DNA of 64,000 bases from Stutzerimonas stutzeri RCH2 (GTDB taxonomy: Bacteria; Pseudomonadota; Gammaproteobacteria; Pseudomonadales; Pseudomonadaceae), in the NCBI RefSeq assembly GCF_000327065.1, contig NC_019936.1, positions 3,624,001-3,688,000 on the forward strand, read 5' to 3'. This document shows positions 1 to 8,263 of this stretch, in pieces; position 1 is the first letter of the stretch, and the number at the start of each line of letters is the position of its first letter. The translations under genes were made by a program, and so were the position numbers. Under the pieces are notes generated by a model. It made no database searches, was not told the origin of the DNA, and worked only from the letters and a program-made list of their open reading frames with translations.

Positions 1-1216
1 GTCTCCGGCGCCCAGGCGCTGGCCGAACGCAGCGGCGCCGAGATCATCGGTGGCTGCTCGGCGGACTACGGTTTCGAGCTGCGCCAGGCTGCCGATGGCG
101 AGGTGCTGGAACTCGGCCAGGTCAGCCTGGAAATCATCTACTCGCCCGGCCACACGCCGGAACACATCTCGCTGCTGCTGCGCGACGGCCAGCAGGGCGA
201 TGAGCCCTTCGCCCTGTTCACCGGCGACACCCTGTTCAACCTCGACGTCGGCCGCCCCGACCTGCTCGGCGAGGACAGCACCAAGCAACTGGCCGCCCAG
301 CTCTATGCCACGCTGTTCACCCGCTACCTGCCGCTCGGTGAGCGCGTCGAAATCTACCCGTGTCACGGCGCGGGCTCGGCGTGCGGCAAGTCGATCGGTG
401 ATCGCCGGCGCTCCACCCTGGGCAACGAGTTGTTGTTCAACCCGGCGCTCAACCAGCGACGCAACGAAGCCGAATTCATCGACTGGCTGCTCAGCGGCAT
501 GCCCGAGCCGCCGCGCCACTATGCACGGCTGAAGAAGCTCAACGTGCGCCCGGCCACGCACATGCACGGGCCGATGCTGCCAACGCCGCTGTCGCCGGAA
601 GCGTTCGCCGAGCGCAGCGCCGACCACAGCGCCGTGCAGCTGGTGGACCTGCGCTCGATCCTCGCCTTCGGCGGCGGCCATGTGCCCGGCGCGCTGAACA
701 TCGCCCTGCAGAACGAATTCGTCAGCTGGGCCGGCTGGATGCTCGACGACCAGCGACCGATCTACCTGATCGGCGAAAACAGCCAGCAGATCCACCAGGC
801 CACGCTGCAGCTGTATCGGATCGGTCTCGATCGGGTAGAAGGTTATCTGCGTAACGGCATGACCGACTGGCAGAACGCCGGCCTGCCCCTGGCCAGCGTC
901 GGCCAATGGACGGTGCACGAGCTGAACCGTCGCCGAGAGGATCCGCAGGTCCAGGTGCTCGACGTGCGCGCCCCCGAGGAGGTCGAGCAAGGCCGCGTGC
1001 CCGGCGCCCACCACGCCTTCGTCGCCCATCTGCCCGAGGGCCTGGAACGACTGGACAAGGACCGTGGCGACCTACTGCGGCAGCGGCTACCGCGCCTCGA
1101 TTGCCGCCAGCATCCTCAAGCGCGAGGGCTTCCGCCACGTGGTGAACGTGCCCGGCTCATGGATCGCCTGGCAGCAACATGATCTGCCGGTGGAGAAAGG
1201 CGGCACCAACGGGTAA
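1..1216 (+). CDS. MBL-fold hydrolase with two rhodanese domains (CstB-like), 5' partial, apparent frameshift
   Basis: The gene runs in from before the window. What is visible is the second half of a metallo-beta-lactamase fold (SPGHTPEH, FTGDTLF, DVGRPDL, PCHGAGSACGK) followed by two rhodanese domains. This order is that of CstB-type persulfide dioxygenase-sulfurtransferases, which oxidise low-molecular-weight persulfides and make thiosulfate. The first rhodanese lacks a catalytic Cys (LIGENSQ at the loop position); the second has the active loop CGSGYR. That loop lies in a different frame from the upstream part: the frame open from base 1 would end at 1182, but homology continues from about base 1062 in the next frame and ends in TAA at 1214-1216. 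So there is a frameshift near 1060-1067, a real lesion or a base error. Family assignment is sound; whether the protein is intact is not known. Confidence 0.8.
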
Positions 1217-1273
1217 GGCCCAGCCTCCATCAGTCTGCGCCTGCGCTACTGGCCGGCACTGCAGTGGCCAACG

Positions 1274-1304
1274 CCGGGCCCGCGGCTTGCCAGCGCGGGC
1301 CCGG
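1274..1304. other. GC hairpin between convergent genes
   Basis: Arms CCGGGCCCGCG (1274-1284) and CGCGGGCCCGG (1294-1304) are perfectly complementary over 11 bp with a 9-nt loop. It lies between the rhodanese gene and the convergent reductase gene, where a terminator is expected. Neither strand has a run of T after the stem, so it is at best a U-less terminator or a transcript 3'-end stabiliser. Confidence 0.45.
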
Positions 1305-1342
1305 GCATGCATTGGCCGATCGCCGTCGTTCCTTCGCGGCTG

Positions 1343-2899
1343 TCAGTACTCCACCGCCAGCCGGGTGCTGGTCGGTACGGCCTGGCAGGCGAGCGTCCAG
1401 CCCTGGCGCACCTGCTGATCACTGAGCACCTGGTTGCTGCGCATGCTCACACTGCCCTCCACCACCCGGCAGCGGCAGGCGGCGCAGACACCGGCGCGGC
1501 AGGCGCTGGGCGGCTGCAGCCCGGCCTGCTCCATGGCGTCCAGCAGCACTTCACCCTGCTGCACATCCAGTGCATGCCGGCGGCCATCCAGCGCCACCTG
1601 CAGGCGGCTGTGCAGCGGCTGGCGCAGCTCGCTGAGCGGCGCCACCGGCGCGGCCGTATTGAAGCGTTCGACGTGAATGGCGTCGCTCGACACGTCCAGC
1701 TCGGCGAGCGCCACCGAGGCGCCGTCCATGAACGGCTGCGGTCCGCAGACGAATGCCTCGCCCTGCGGCCAGTCGCCGATCTTCGCGGCGATCGCCGGTG
1801 CGCTGGGTATCCCCTGCTCGGCATCCAGCCAGATACGCAATTGCAAGCGTTCGGGGTAGCGTGCGGCAAAGTCGGCCAGCTCTTCGGCGAAGATCAGCGA
1901 GGCGGCATCGCGGCTGGCATAGAACAGGAAGACCCGCCCCCGGCCCTGCTCGAGCGCCGCCTGCAGGATCGCCCGCAGCGGAGTGATGCCGCTGCCCGCG
2001 CCCAGCAACAGCAGGTCGCCATCCAGATCGTGCGGCACCAGACGGCCCGCCGGTGGCAGCACGTCGATGCGCTGGCCCACCTGCAGGTTGTCCAGCAGCC
2101 AGTTCGAGGCCCGCCCGCCAGGCACGCGGCGCACGCTGATGCGCAGCACACCGTCGCTGCCGAGCGGTTTCGACAGCGAATAGCTGCGCAGCAACGGCGG
2201 CTCGCTGCAGGGCACACGCAGGGTGACGAACTGCCCCGGTTGCGCGGCGAAACGCTCGCGCAGTTCCGCCGGCACCTGCAGGCTGAAGGAGGCGGCATCG
2301 GCCGTTTCGGCCTGGCGCGCGATCACCGTCAGCGCTGCGAATGCCGGCGCTTCGGAAGCGGCGACCGACACCGGCGCACCCGGTTCGGCCGGCTGGCGCG
2401 GGCCGCGCAGCATCGCCCAGGCGGCAGTGCGGCGGAACAGCACGACATAGCCGATATGCAGCGCGACCAGGGTCAGCGCCAGGTTGGCGAAGAACTCATG
2501 AACCTCCTCGGCATCGCCCAGCCAGCCGACGAAATCGATGTCGCTGGCCGACCCGAACAGATCCGGGCCAACCCCCGGCAGCGCTGCCAGCACATCACCG
2601 TTATCCACCATACCCAGGCCGAGAAGACTGGCCAGCGCCAGACTGAGCAGCGTGGCGAAGGTCAGCCAGGTGCCGAACGAAGTCAGACTCAGATTGCGCC
2701 GCTGCATCTTTGCCGGCAGCAGACGCGGAACGCCACGCAGACGCAGCGGCGCGATCAGCAGGCGCATCACCAGCAGGGCGACCAGGCCATAGCCCAGCCA
2801 GACGTGCAGCAGCTCGGCATCGTCGCCACTGAGGTAGACGGCGACGAAGAAACCGGCGAGCAGCCAATGAAACAGGCGGAAACGCTTGAAGGCAGCCAC
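1343..2899 (-). CDS. Cytochrome b561-type membrane domain fused to FAD/NAD(P)H reductase and 2Fe-2S ferredoxin
   Basis: The N-terminal part has several hydrophobic helices with His residues placed as in cytochrome b561 domains. It is followed by an FNR-type FAD-binding region (RSYSLSKP), an NAD(P)-binding region (LLLGAGSGITPL) and a C-terminal plant-type 2Fe-2S ferredoxin with Cys spacing CRAGVCAACRC plus a distal LAC. The predicted role is NAD(P)H oxidation passed through flavin and 2Fe-2S to a membrane b haem. The neighbours are an SHP-like and a dihaem cytochrome c; SHP, DHC and cytochrome b561 genes also cluster in Rhodobacter, so this is the probable electron donor. I chose the GTG at 2899 because AGAGG stands 9 nt upstream; an ATG at 2968 has no ribosome site and would put the start inside the intergenic inverted repeat. 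A GTG at 2929 is a further option. Confidence 0.75.
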   Translation of the reverse strand: MAAFKRFRLFHWLLAGFFVAVYLSGDDAELLHVWLGYGLVALLVMRLLIAPLRLRGVPRLLPAKMQRRNLSLTSFGTWLTFATLLSLALASLLGLGMVDNGDVLAALPGVGPDLFGSASDIDFVGWLGDAEEVHEFFANLALTLVALHIGYVVLFRRTAAWAMLRGPRQPAEPGAPVSVAASEAPAFAALTVIARQAETADAASFSLQVPAELRERFAAQPGQFVTLRVPCSEPPLLRSYSLSKPLGSDGVLRISVRRVPGGRASNWLLDNLQVGQRIDVLPPAGRLVPHDLDGDLLLLGAGSGITPLRAILQAALEQGRGRVFLFYASRDAASLIFAEELADFAARYPERLQLRIWLDAEQGIPSAPAIAAKIGDWPQGEAFVCGPQPFMDGASVALAELDVSSDAIHVERFNTAAPVAPLSELRQPLHSRLQVALDGRRHALDVQQGEVLLDAMEQAGLQPPSACRAGVCAACRCRVVEGSVSMRSNQVLSDQQVRQGWTLACQAVPTSTRLAVEY

Positions 2900-2951
2900 G
2901 ATGGCAATCCTCTGAATAGGAAGTGCCACCTTTGTAAACCCGCCAGCTGAA

Positions 2952-2991
2952 GCGAAGCTGAATGCCATCAAACTGCCATATTCAGCTTCGC
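2952..2991. promoter_or_regulatory. 12-bp perfect inverted repeat in divergent promoter region (candidate operator)
   Basis: GCGAAGCTGAAT (2952-2963) is repeated in perfect inversion as ATTCAGCTTCGC (2980-2991) with a 16-nt spacer. It sits between the reductase gene on the minus strand and the SHP-like cytochrome gene on the plus strand, so it could control both as an operator. A hairpin role is less likely because both genes point away from it. Confidence 0.5.
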
Positions 2992-3040
2992 GTAAGGCGT
3001 CCGGCCTAGGCTGCGCTCATTCCTCACTGGAGCGTGCCCC

Positions 3041-3445
3041 ATGAAAACCCACTGGATCGTCCTGGCCTGCTGCCTGAGCCTGCCGGCGCTGGCCGAAACC
3101 GAACACCCACTGCTGCCCGGCTACGCCGCCCAGGCCCGCCAGGAAAATCCCGCCTTCGCCGGCTTTTCCGCCGAGCGCGGCCAGGCGCTGTACGTCGCCG
3201 AGGAGCAGCGCAGCGGCAAGACCATGAGCTGCACCAGCTGCCACACCACGGACCCGCGCCAGGCCGGCAAGACGCCCGCGCAGCGCAAGGTCGACCCGCT
3301 GGCACCGGTGGCCAACCCGAAGCGTTTCACCGATCTCGCCAAGGTCGAGAAATGGTTCCGCCGCAACTGCGACGACGTTTTCGCCCGCGAATGCACTGCG
3401 CAGGAGAAGGGCGATTTCATCAGCTGGATCACTGGCTTGAAGTAG
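3041..3445 (+). CDS. SHP-like monohaem cytochrome c (DUF1924)
   Basis: A 134-residue exported protein with a cleavable signal peptide (about residues 1-18, ending ALA) and a single haem-binding motif CTSCH near residue 64. Length, motif position and the C-terminal region with two further Cys (RRNCDD and RECTAQ) fit the DUF1924/sphaeroides haem protein family. These are high-spin cytochromes c with a ligand-exchangeable iron that binds O2 or NO. GGAG lies 8 nt before the ATG. The dihaem cytochrome gene starts 10 bases after the stop, so the two are likely co-transcribed and form a periplasmic relay with the divergent membrane reductase. The physiological substrate is unknown. Confidence 0.8.
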   Translation: MKTHWIVLACCLSLPALAETEHPLLPGYAAQARQENPAFAGFSAERGQALYVAEEQRSGKTMSCTSCHTTDPRQAGKTPAQRKVDPLAPVANPKRFTDLAKVEKWFRRNCDDVFARECTAQEKGDFISWITGLK

Positions 3446-3455
3446 GAGTACGGCC

Positions 3456-3980
3456 ATGAAACCCATCATCGCGCTTTCCACCATCGCCGGCCTGGCCCTG
3501 GCACTGACCCTGGCCGGTTTCAGCCTGGCCGATGACGATCATCATGAGCGCAAGGGCTACAAGCGGCCCAAGCGCCTGGCCGTGCCCAGCGATGCACCGC
3601 TGGTGTGGAAGGAAGAATGCGCCGCCTGCCACATGCTCTATTCCCCCGGCCTGCTGCCAGCCGATGCCTGGCGCGAGCAGATGCGCACCCTGAGCGATCA
3701 CTATGGCAGCAACGCCTCGCTGGACCCGGTGCAGGAAAGGGAAATCCTCGAGTTCCTGGTCCGCGCCTCGGCCGCCAACCGCTTGCCGGTAGAGCCGTCG
3801 CCGACCGCTGGCGAGCCGCCGCGCATCAGCCAGACCCGCTGGTTCGATCACAAGCATGACGAAGTCAGCGAGGCCAAGTTCGCCCGCGAAGCGGTGGGTG
3901 GGCGCTTCAACTGCGTGGCCTGCCACCGCGACGCCGAACGCGGCGACTTCGATGACGACCGGGTGAAGATTCCGCGCTGA
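3456..3980 (+). CDS. Dihaem cytochrome c (DHC-like)
   Basis: A 174-residue protein with an N-terminal signal peptide or anchor (residues 1-25) and two c-type haem motifs, CAACH near residue 50 and CVACH near residue 150. The HDHHEH-like acidic/histidine-rich stretch just after the signal peptide is typical of the 'diheme cytochrome c' family found next to SHP genes. It would pass electrons between the membrane reductase encoded on the other strand and the SHP-like cytochrome. A clear ribosome site (AGGAG) precedes the ATG. The stop at 3980 is followed directly by an ECF-type promoter for the next gene. Confidence 0.82.
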   Translation: MKPIIALSTIAGLALALTLAGFSLADDDHHERKGYKRPKRLAVPSDAPLVWKEECAACHMLYSPGLLPADAWREQMRTLSDHYGSNASLDPVQEREILEFLVRASAANRLPVEPSPTAGEPPRISQTRWFDHKHDEVSEAKFAREAVGGRFNCVACHRDAERGDFDDDRVKIPR

Positions 3981-3993
3981 AGCGAAAACAGCA

Positions 3994-4019
3994 GGAACAT
4001 TTCGCCAACCGTTGCGTTA
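3994..4019 (+). promoter_or_regulatory. Candidate ECF-sigma promoter upstream of the sigma gene
   Basis: GGAACA (3994-3999), 14 nt, then GCGTTA (4014-4019). The GGAAC -35 and the spacing are of ECF type. The same two blocks with the same spacing recur at 5536-5561 before the last gene of the cluster, while the bases between differ. The site is 58 bases upstream of the sigma ATG, which fits autoregulation. Confidence 0.6.
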
Positions 4020-4077
4020 TAGCCCTGCGGTAGTACGGCCGGCAGCCGTGCCTGCGATCAACCCAGTCGAGCGGTCA

Positions 4078-4638
4078 ATGAACGAGTGTGAACAGGAGCT
4101 CATCCAGCAAGCGGTGCGCGGTGATCGCCAGGCCTTCGGCGCGCTGGTGCGCGCCCATCAGGCGCGGGTCTTCCACTTCATCCGCCGTTTGCTCGGCAGT
4201 ACCGACGAGGCCGCCGATCTGACCCAGGAAACGTTCATCCGCGCCTACCAGGCGCTGCCCAGGTGGCGCCCGGAGGCGCGCCTGCAGACCTGGCTGCTGC
4301 AGATCGCGCGCAATGCCGCGCTGGATTTGCTGCGCCAGCGGCAGCGGCATGTCGTCCTGGCTGCGGATGAACAGGCCGAACCAATCGACCCCGCGCCATC
4401 ACCGCTCAGACGGCTGCAGAGCGCACGTGACCTGGAGATGCTGGAACGGCTGCTGGCCCGCCTGCCCCACGAACAGCGCGAGATTCTGCTGCTGCGCGAG
4501 GTGGAAGGACTGAGCTACGACGAACTGGCCGCCACGCTGCAGCTCAACGCAGGCACCGTCAAGTCGCGCCTGGCACGTGCCCGCGAGGCGCTGCTGCACG
4601 GCTATCGCCAGGCCAACGGAGGCATACTCGATGACTGA
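4078..4638 (+). CDS. ECF RNA polymerase sigma factor
   Basis: A 186-residue sigma-70 family protein with region 2 (DLTQETFIRAYQALPRW, residues about 46-62) and region 4 (RLPHEQREILLLREVEG... GTVKSRLARARE, the helix-turn-helix for the -35). There is no region 1 or 3, as expected for the extracytoplasmic function group. An ATG at 4078 is preferred over upstream in-frame starts because it gives the normal N-terminus (MNECEQELIQ). The next gene overlaps its stop by 8 nt and encodes a zinc-finger anti-sigma, so activity is probably controlled by a membrane signal. The ECF-type promoter upstream suggests autoregulation. Confidence 0.88.
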   Translation: MNECEQELIQQAVRGDRQAFGALVRAHQARVFHFIRRLLGSTDEAADLTQETFIRAYQALPRWRPEARLQTWLLQIARNAALDLLRQRQRHVVLAADEQAEPIDPAPSPLRRLQSARDLEMLERLLARLPHEQREILLLREVEGLSYDELAATLQLNAGTVKSRLARAREALLHGYRQANGGILDD

Positions 4639-5056
4639 GCATCTGGACATGATGACCCTGTCCGCCTACCTCGACGGCGAACTCAGCGCCACCGAACAGC
4701 GTGGCGCCCGCGACCACCTGGCGAGTTGTCAGCAGTGTCGCGCCACCCTGGCCGAACTCGACGGGCTCGGCCAGGGCCTGCGCGCGTTGGCCTGCCCGGA
4801 ATTGCCGGCCGAGCTGCAGGACCGTCTGCAACGGTCCTTCGCACCGCCCGCCCGCAACTGGTGGGCGCGCCACTGGGCGCAGGGCATCGGCGCCGCGGCG
4901 TCGGTCCTGCTCGGCCTGCTGCTCGGGCATGCCCTGCCCGGCCAGCCACCGAGCAGCTCACCCAGCCACGACATGCTCGCCGTCCTCGGCAGCGCCCCAC
5001 CCGGCGCGCTCTGCGCGCGCCCCGAATTCTGCTACCTGAAGGTAAACCTGAAATGA
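4631..5056 (+). CDS. Zinc-finger transmembrane anti-sigma factor
   Basis: A 141-residue protein. The N-terminal domain has the ZAS signature HLASCQQC (H-x3-C-x2-C, residues about 32-39) that holds ECF sigma factors. One hydrophobic segment follows (WAQGIGAAASVLLGLLLG, about 80-100), then a short periplasmic tail with two Cys (ALCARPEFCYLK). It overlaps the sigma gene by 8 nt and shares an ATGA junction with the following gene, as for co-translated partners. By family it sequesters the sigma factor until a periplasmic signal is sensed. The paired C-terminal Cys could be redox-active, which is my inference. Confidence 0.82.
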   Translation: MTEHLDMMTLSAYLDGELSATEQRGARDHLASCQQCRATLAELDGLGQGLRALACPELPAELQDRLQRSFAPPARNWWARHWAQGIGAAASVLLGLLLGHALPGQPPSSSPSHDMLAVLGSAPPGALCARPEFCYLKVNLK

Positions 5057-5517
5057 GCAATACCACCCTGCGCAACGCCCTGGTCCTGTCCGTGCTGGTC
5101 AACGTCGGCGTGCTCGCCGCCGTCGGCTGGCAGAAACTCAGCCAAGATGGTCTGCCGATGCCCTCCGGCGCGCCGACCGAGCTGTCGCGCGAGCTGCAGC
5201 TGAGCGCCAGTCAGCTGCAGCGCTGGCACGATGCCGAAGCGCCGTTCCTGAGTTACCTGCGAGCCTCCAACGCCAGCCTCAACGAACACCGTAACCGACT
5301 GATCGAGGCGATCTTCGCCGAGCAGGTGGACCGCACGGTGATCGACGCCGAACAGACTAAGATCGCCGAACTGCAGAACGAACAGCAGCGCCTGCTCATC
5401 GACCAGCTGCTCCTGGAACGCGAGATTCTCGAACCGCAGCAGCGTGAGCGGCTCGCCCAGGTGCTGACGCAGCAGTCGTTCGGCGCCGACAGCATCGAGC
5501 AACTGCACCGCAAATGA
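5053..5517 (+). CDS. Membrane-anchored periplasmic sensor-like protein (CnrX/CpxP-like)
   Basis: A 154-residue protein with one N-terminal transmembrane segment (LVLSVLVNVGVLAAVGW) and a mainly helical, charged periplasmic domain rich in Gln, Glu and Leu. The late element LEPQQRERLAQVL resembles the LTxxQ element of the CpxP/ZraP/CnrX fold, often annotated as a periplasmic heavy-metal sensor. The gene begins in an ATGA overlap with the anti-sigma gene, so the three form one operon. Its probable job is signal reception for the anti-sigma. There are no His or Cys clusters that would point to a particular metal. Confidence 0.6.
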   Translation: MSNTTLRNALVLSVLVNVGVLAAVGWQKLSQDGLPMPSGAPTELSRELQLSASQLQRWHDAEAPFLSYLRASNASLNEHRNRLIEAIFAEQVDRTVIDAEQTKIAELQNEQQRLLIDQLLLEREILEPQQRERLAQVLTQQSFGADSIEQLHRK

Positions 5518-5535
5518 CGGATTGCACGGCGCGAT

Positions 5536-5561
5536 GGAACAAATCCGTCGCGCCTGCGTTA
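5536..5561 (+). promoter_or_regulatory. Candidate ECF-sigma promoter of the DnrO-like gene
   Basis: GGAACA (5536-5541), 14 nt, then GCGTTA (5556-5561), matching blocks and spacing of the site before the sigma gene. It begins 18 bases past the end of the preceding gene and 48 bases before the ATG at 5610. It suggests that the following gene is a direct target of the local sigma factor. Confidence 0.6.
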
Positions 5562-5609
5562 GAACACCAGGAGTCGCATTTCGGCGGCTCGCTCAATGGA
5601 GTTCTACCG

Positions 5610-6092
5610 ATGATCCGCAAACCCCAGGCTCTGGCCCTCGCCATCATCCTCGCCGGCACCCTCGGCCACGCCGGCGCCGGCCTCGCCGCCAGCAGCCATG
5701 ACCACGGCCACGGCGAAGGCGCGCCGGCATTGCAGCTCGATGCCGGCAAGCGCTGGACCACCGACGCGCCGCTGCGCCAGGCGATGGGCACCATCAACGA
5801 CGACATGCGCCAGGCATTGCCGGCGATCCACGAGGATCGCCTGCCCGCCGCACGCTACGGCGAGCTGGCCGAGGTGGTGCGCGGTCAGGTCGCCTACATG
5901 GTGGAGAACTGCAAGCTGAGCGCCGAGGCCGACGCGCAGCTGCACCTGATCATCGCCCAGCTGCTAGCTGGCGCCGATGCCATGAGCGGCGCCCCGGCCG
6001 GCCAGCGCGACGGCGCGGTGACCGTGGTCGGTGCGCTGGGCGACTACGCGACTTACTTCGCAGACGACAGCTTCAAGCCGCTGGAACACTGA
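5610..6092 (+). CDS. Exported His-containing protein, DnrO-like
   Basis: A 160-residue protein with a signal peptide (to about residue 27) followed by a His/Asp motif SSHDHGHGEG that could bind metal, then a soluble helical domain with one Cys (VENCKLS). It resembles what I remember as the 'DnrO' protein of P. stutzeri, which was named from its position near denitrification regulators, but I cannot verify this. GGAG stands upstream of the ATG at 5610, and in-frame codons before it overlap the previous gene. The candidate ECF promoter makes it the likely output of the sigma/anti-sigma system. Biochemical role unknown. Confidence 0.65.
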   Translation: MIRKPQALALAIILAGTLGHAGAGLAASSHDHGHGEGAPALQLDAGKRWTTDAPLRQAMGTINDDMRQALPAIHEDRLPAARYGELAEVVRGQVAYMVENCKLSAEADAQLHLIIAQLLAGADAMSGAPAGQRDGAVTVVGALGDYATYFADDSFKPLEH

Positions 6093-6105
6093 TCGCCCGC
6101 CGCGC

Positions 6106-8232
6106 TCAGCCCTTGTCCGGGCGCGCCTGCGGCCCGTTGGCGGTGCGCGCCAGCGCCTCGCCGGCTGGTGTCTCTTCCCGTTCGCGATCGGCCGTGCTGT
6201 TGCCCAGCAGGCTGGCGGTAGCCACCTGCAGGTACGCCTGCAGCTGGCGCAGCATCGGCGTCGCGCTGGCGGCATCGACGATTCGCTCGGCCGCGGCATT
6301 GGCACCCAGGCGATAGCGGTACAGTTGCGGTTCGAGATCCCTGGGCTGCACCAGAATCCGATCGCCACGGATCATCGCCACGGTCTGATCGCTGCCGGAG
6401 GGCTTGATGATGCCGAAACCTGGGTCGCGCTCGTCCAGGGCCAGCAGGTCACGCCCCCAGCACTGATGACGCACCTCGCCACCGAGACGGCCCATGATGG
6501 TCGGCACCACGTCGACCTGGGTGCCGACCACTTCGCGGCGGCTGCCGAACTGCTCGGTGATGCCCGGCGCGATCAGCAGCAGCGGCACATGGAAGCGGAA
6601 CAGGTCCATCTCGGTCAGCTGCTCCGGCGCACCGAAGCCATGGTCGCCGACCACCACGAACAGGGTGTCCTTGTACCAGGATTGGCGCTTGGCCTGCTCG
6701 AAGAAGCGGCCCAGCGCCCAGTCGGAGTAGCGCATGGCGGTCAGGTGTGCATCCTGCGAGCCATGGCCACTGACCGCAGGCACTGGCAGCGGCTCCGGCA
6801 GCGCATAGGGCGTGTGGTTGGAAAGCGTCTGCAGCAGCGCATAGAAGGGTTCGTCCGCGGCCAGGGCACCGAGCTCCTGCACCGCGCGGTCGAACATGTC
6901 CTGGTCGGAGACGCCCCAGGTCGGGTCAGCCACCACCGGGTCGACATAGTCACTACGCCCAACGAAGCGGGTCATGCCCTGGTTGCCGAAGAAGCCGAGC
7001 TGGTTGTCCCAGGCGAAATCGCCGTTGTAGACGTAGACGTCGTTGAACGCCCGGGCGCTGAGCAGCTGCGGCAGTCCGGAGAAGCGGTTACCACCCTCCG
7101 GGGACTGCATCAGATACTCGAAGCCCGGCAGGTTGGGAAAGCAGGCCATGCTGGCGAACATGCCCTGGTGGGTGTGGGTGCCGTTGGCGAAGAAGCGCTC
7201 GAACAGCAGCCCCTCACCGGCCAGGCGGTCGAAGTTCGGCGTGATGCCGTCGCCGTTGCCCAGCGCACCGACATAGCGCCCGGCAAAGCTCTCCATGAGG
7301 ATCACCACCACGTTGCGCACCGGCAGGCGACCGGCCTCCGGCGACCGGTAGTCGCGGCGCACGGCGGCCAGCTCCGGGTCGGCCAGCTGGTCGTTGCCGG
7401 TCAGCAGCAGCTCGCGGGTGACCGCCAGCGCCTCGTCTTCGGGCAGCACCGCCTTCCAGGCGTTGTCGCGATGATCGGAATAGCGGTTCTTCGCCGCCTC
7501 GTAGAGGGTCAGCGCGGGATTCAGGCCGAGCTGGTTGATGAACACCGAATCGGTGGTGAAGGCATCGCCCCAGCGTAGCGGAGGCCCCTGGCGCAGCGTG
7601 CCGCGGGCGGCGACCACGCTGATCAGCACCAGCGCCAGCAGGGCGGTGCCGCGCCAGGACCAGCCAGCCTGCGCGGACTGCACCGGGCGCTTGGCCAGCG
7701 CCGCGTTTGGGCGGCAATGGCGGTCGAGCCAGCCGAACAGCAGCGACCAGAGCAACGTCAGCCCTGCCCAGACACTCAGCAGTTTCACCACCGGAAAGCC
7801 GTGCCAGAGCATGCTGAGCACGGTCGCCGGGTCCTCGGCGAGATACTGGAAAACCAGCGCGTTCAGCCGCTGATGAAATTCCTGATAGAAGTTCAGCTCG
7901 ACCATGCCGAGCAGAATCGCCAGGCTGGCGCAGGCGCCGAGCCAGATCCGCTGCAACCTGCGCGCCGCCATCGCGCGCGGGCTAAGCACCGCCAGTGACA
8001 GCGGCACCAGCATGTAGACCAGCACACGCAGGTCGAAGCGCAGACCGTTGCCGAAACCTTCGAGCATCGTAGCGAACGAGGCGTCGCCGAGCAGCTCATG
8101 GTTGTACAACAACAGCGCCAGGCGCAGCAGGGCAAACAGCGCCAGCAGCGCGAGGGCGCTGCCGGTGGTGAACAGCAGGTGCTGGCGCAGACCCGGCTGG
8201 CCGGCCTGCGCGCGAGCGGTTCCATCGATCAT
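6106..8232 (-). CDS. LTA synthase-like phosphoglycerol transferase/sulfatase-fold membrane enzyme
   Basis: About 708 residues: an N-terminal multi-helix membrane domain (five hydrophobic segments within the first ~220 residues), then an alkaline-phosphatase-fold catalytic domain. Visible elements are VVILMESFAGRYVG (metal-binding Glu), the nucleophile-Thr region ANGTHTHQGMF and VVGDHGFGAPEQ (metal-binding Asp-His). LtaS/OpgB-like enzymes take glycerol phosphate from phosphatidylglycerol and release diacylglycerol. The neighbouring dgkA would recycle that product. The ATG at 8232 has AAGGA 9 nt upstream. It is the last gene of the run that follows colRS. The acceptor could be a periplasmic glucan or another envelope glycan; that is not decidable here. 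Confidence 0.8.
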   Translation of the reverse strand: MIDGTARAQAGQPGLRQHLLFTTGSALALLALFALLRLALLLYNHELLGDASFATMLEGFGNGLRFDLRVLVYMLVPLSLAVLSPRAMAARRLQRIWLGACASLAILLGMVELNFYQEFHQRLNALVFQYLAEDPATVLSMLWHGFPVVKLLSVWAGLTLLWSLLFGWLDRHCRPNAALAKRPVQSAQAGWSWRGTALLALVLISVVAARGTLRQGPPLRWGDAFTTDSVFINQLGLNPALTLYEAAKNRYSDHRDNAWKAVLPEDEALAVTRELLLTGNDQLADPELAAVRRDYRSPEAGRLPVRNVVVILMESFAGRYVGALGNGDGITPNFDRLAGEGLLFERFFANGTHTHQGMFASMACFPNLPGFEYLMQSPEGGNRFSGLPQLLSARAFNDVYVYNGDFAWDNQLGFFGNQGMTRFVGRSDYVDPVVADPTWGVSDQDMFDRAVQELGALAADEPFYALLQTLSNHTPYALPEPLPVPAVSGHGSQDAHLTAMRYSDWALGRFFEQAKRQSWYKDTLFVVVGDHGFGAPEQLTEMDLFRFHVPLLLIAPGITEQFGSRREVVGTQVDVVPTIMGRLGGEVRHQCWGRDLLALDERDPGFGIIKPSGSDQTVAMIRGDRILVQPRDLEPQLYRYRLGANAAAERIVDAASATPMLRQLQAYLQVATASLLGNSTADREREETPAGEALARTANGPQARPDKG

Positions 8233-8263
8233 CGGGACATTCCTTGGTGAAACGGAAGGGAGC

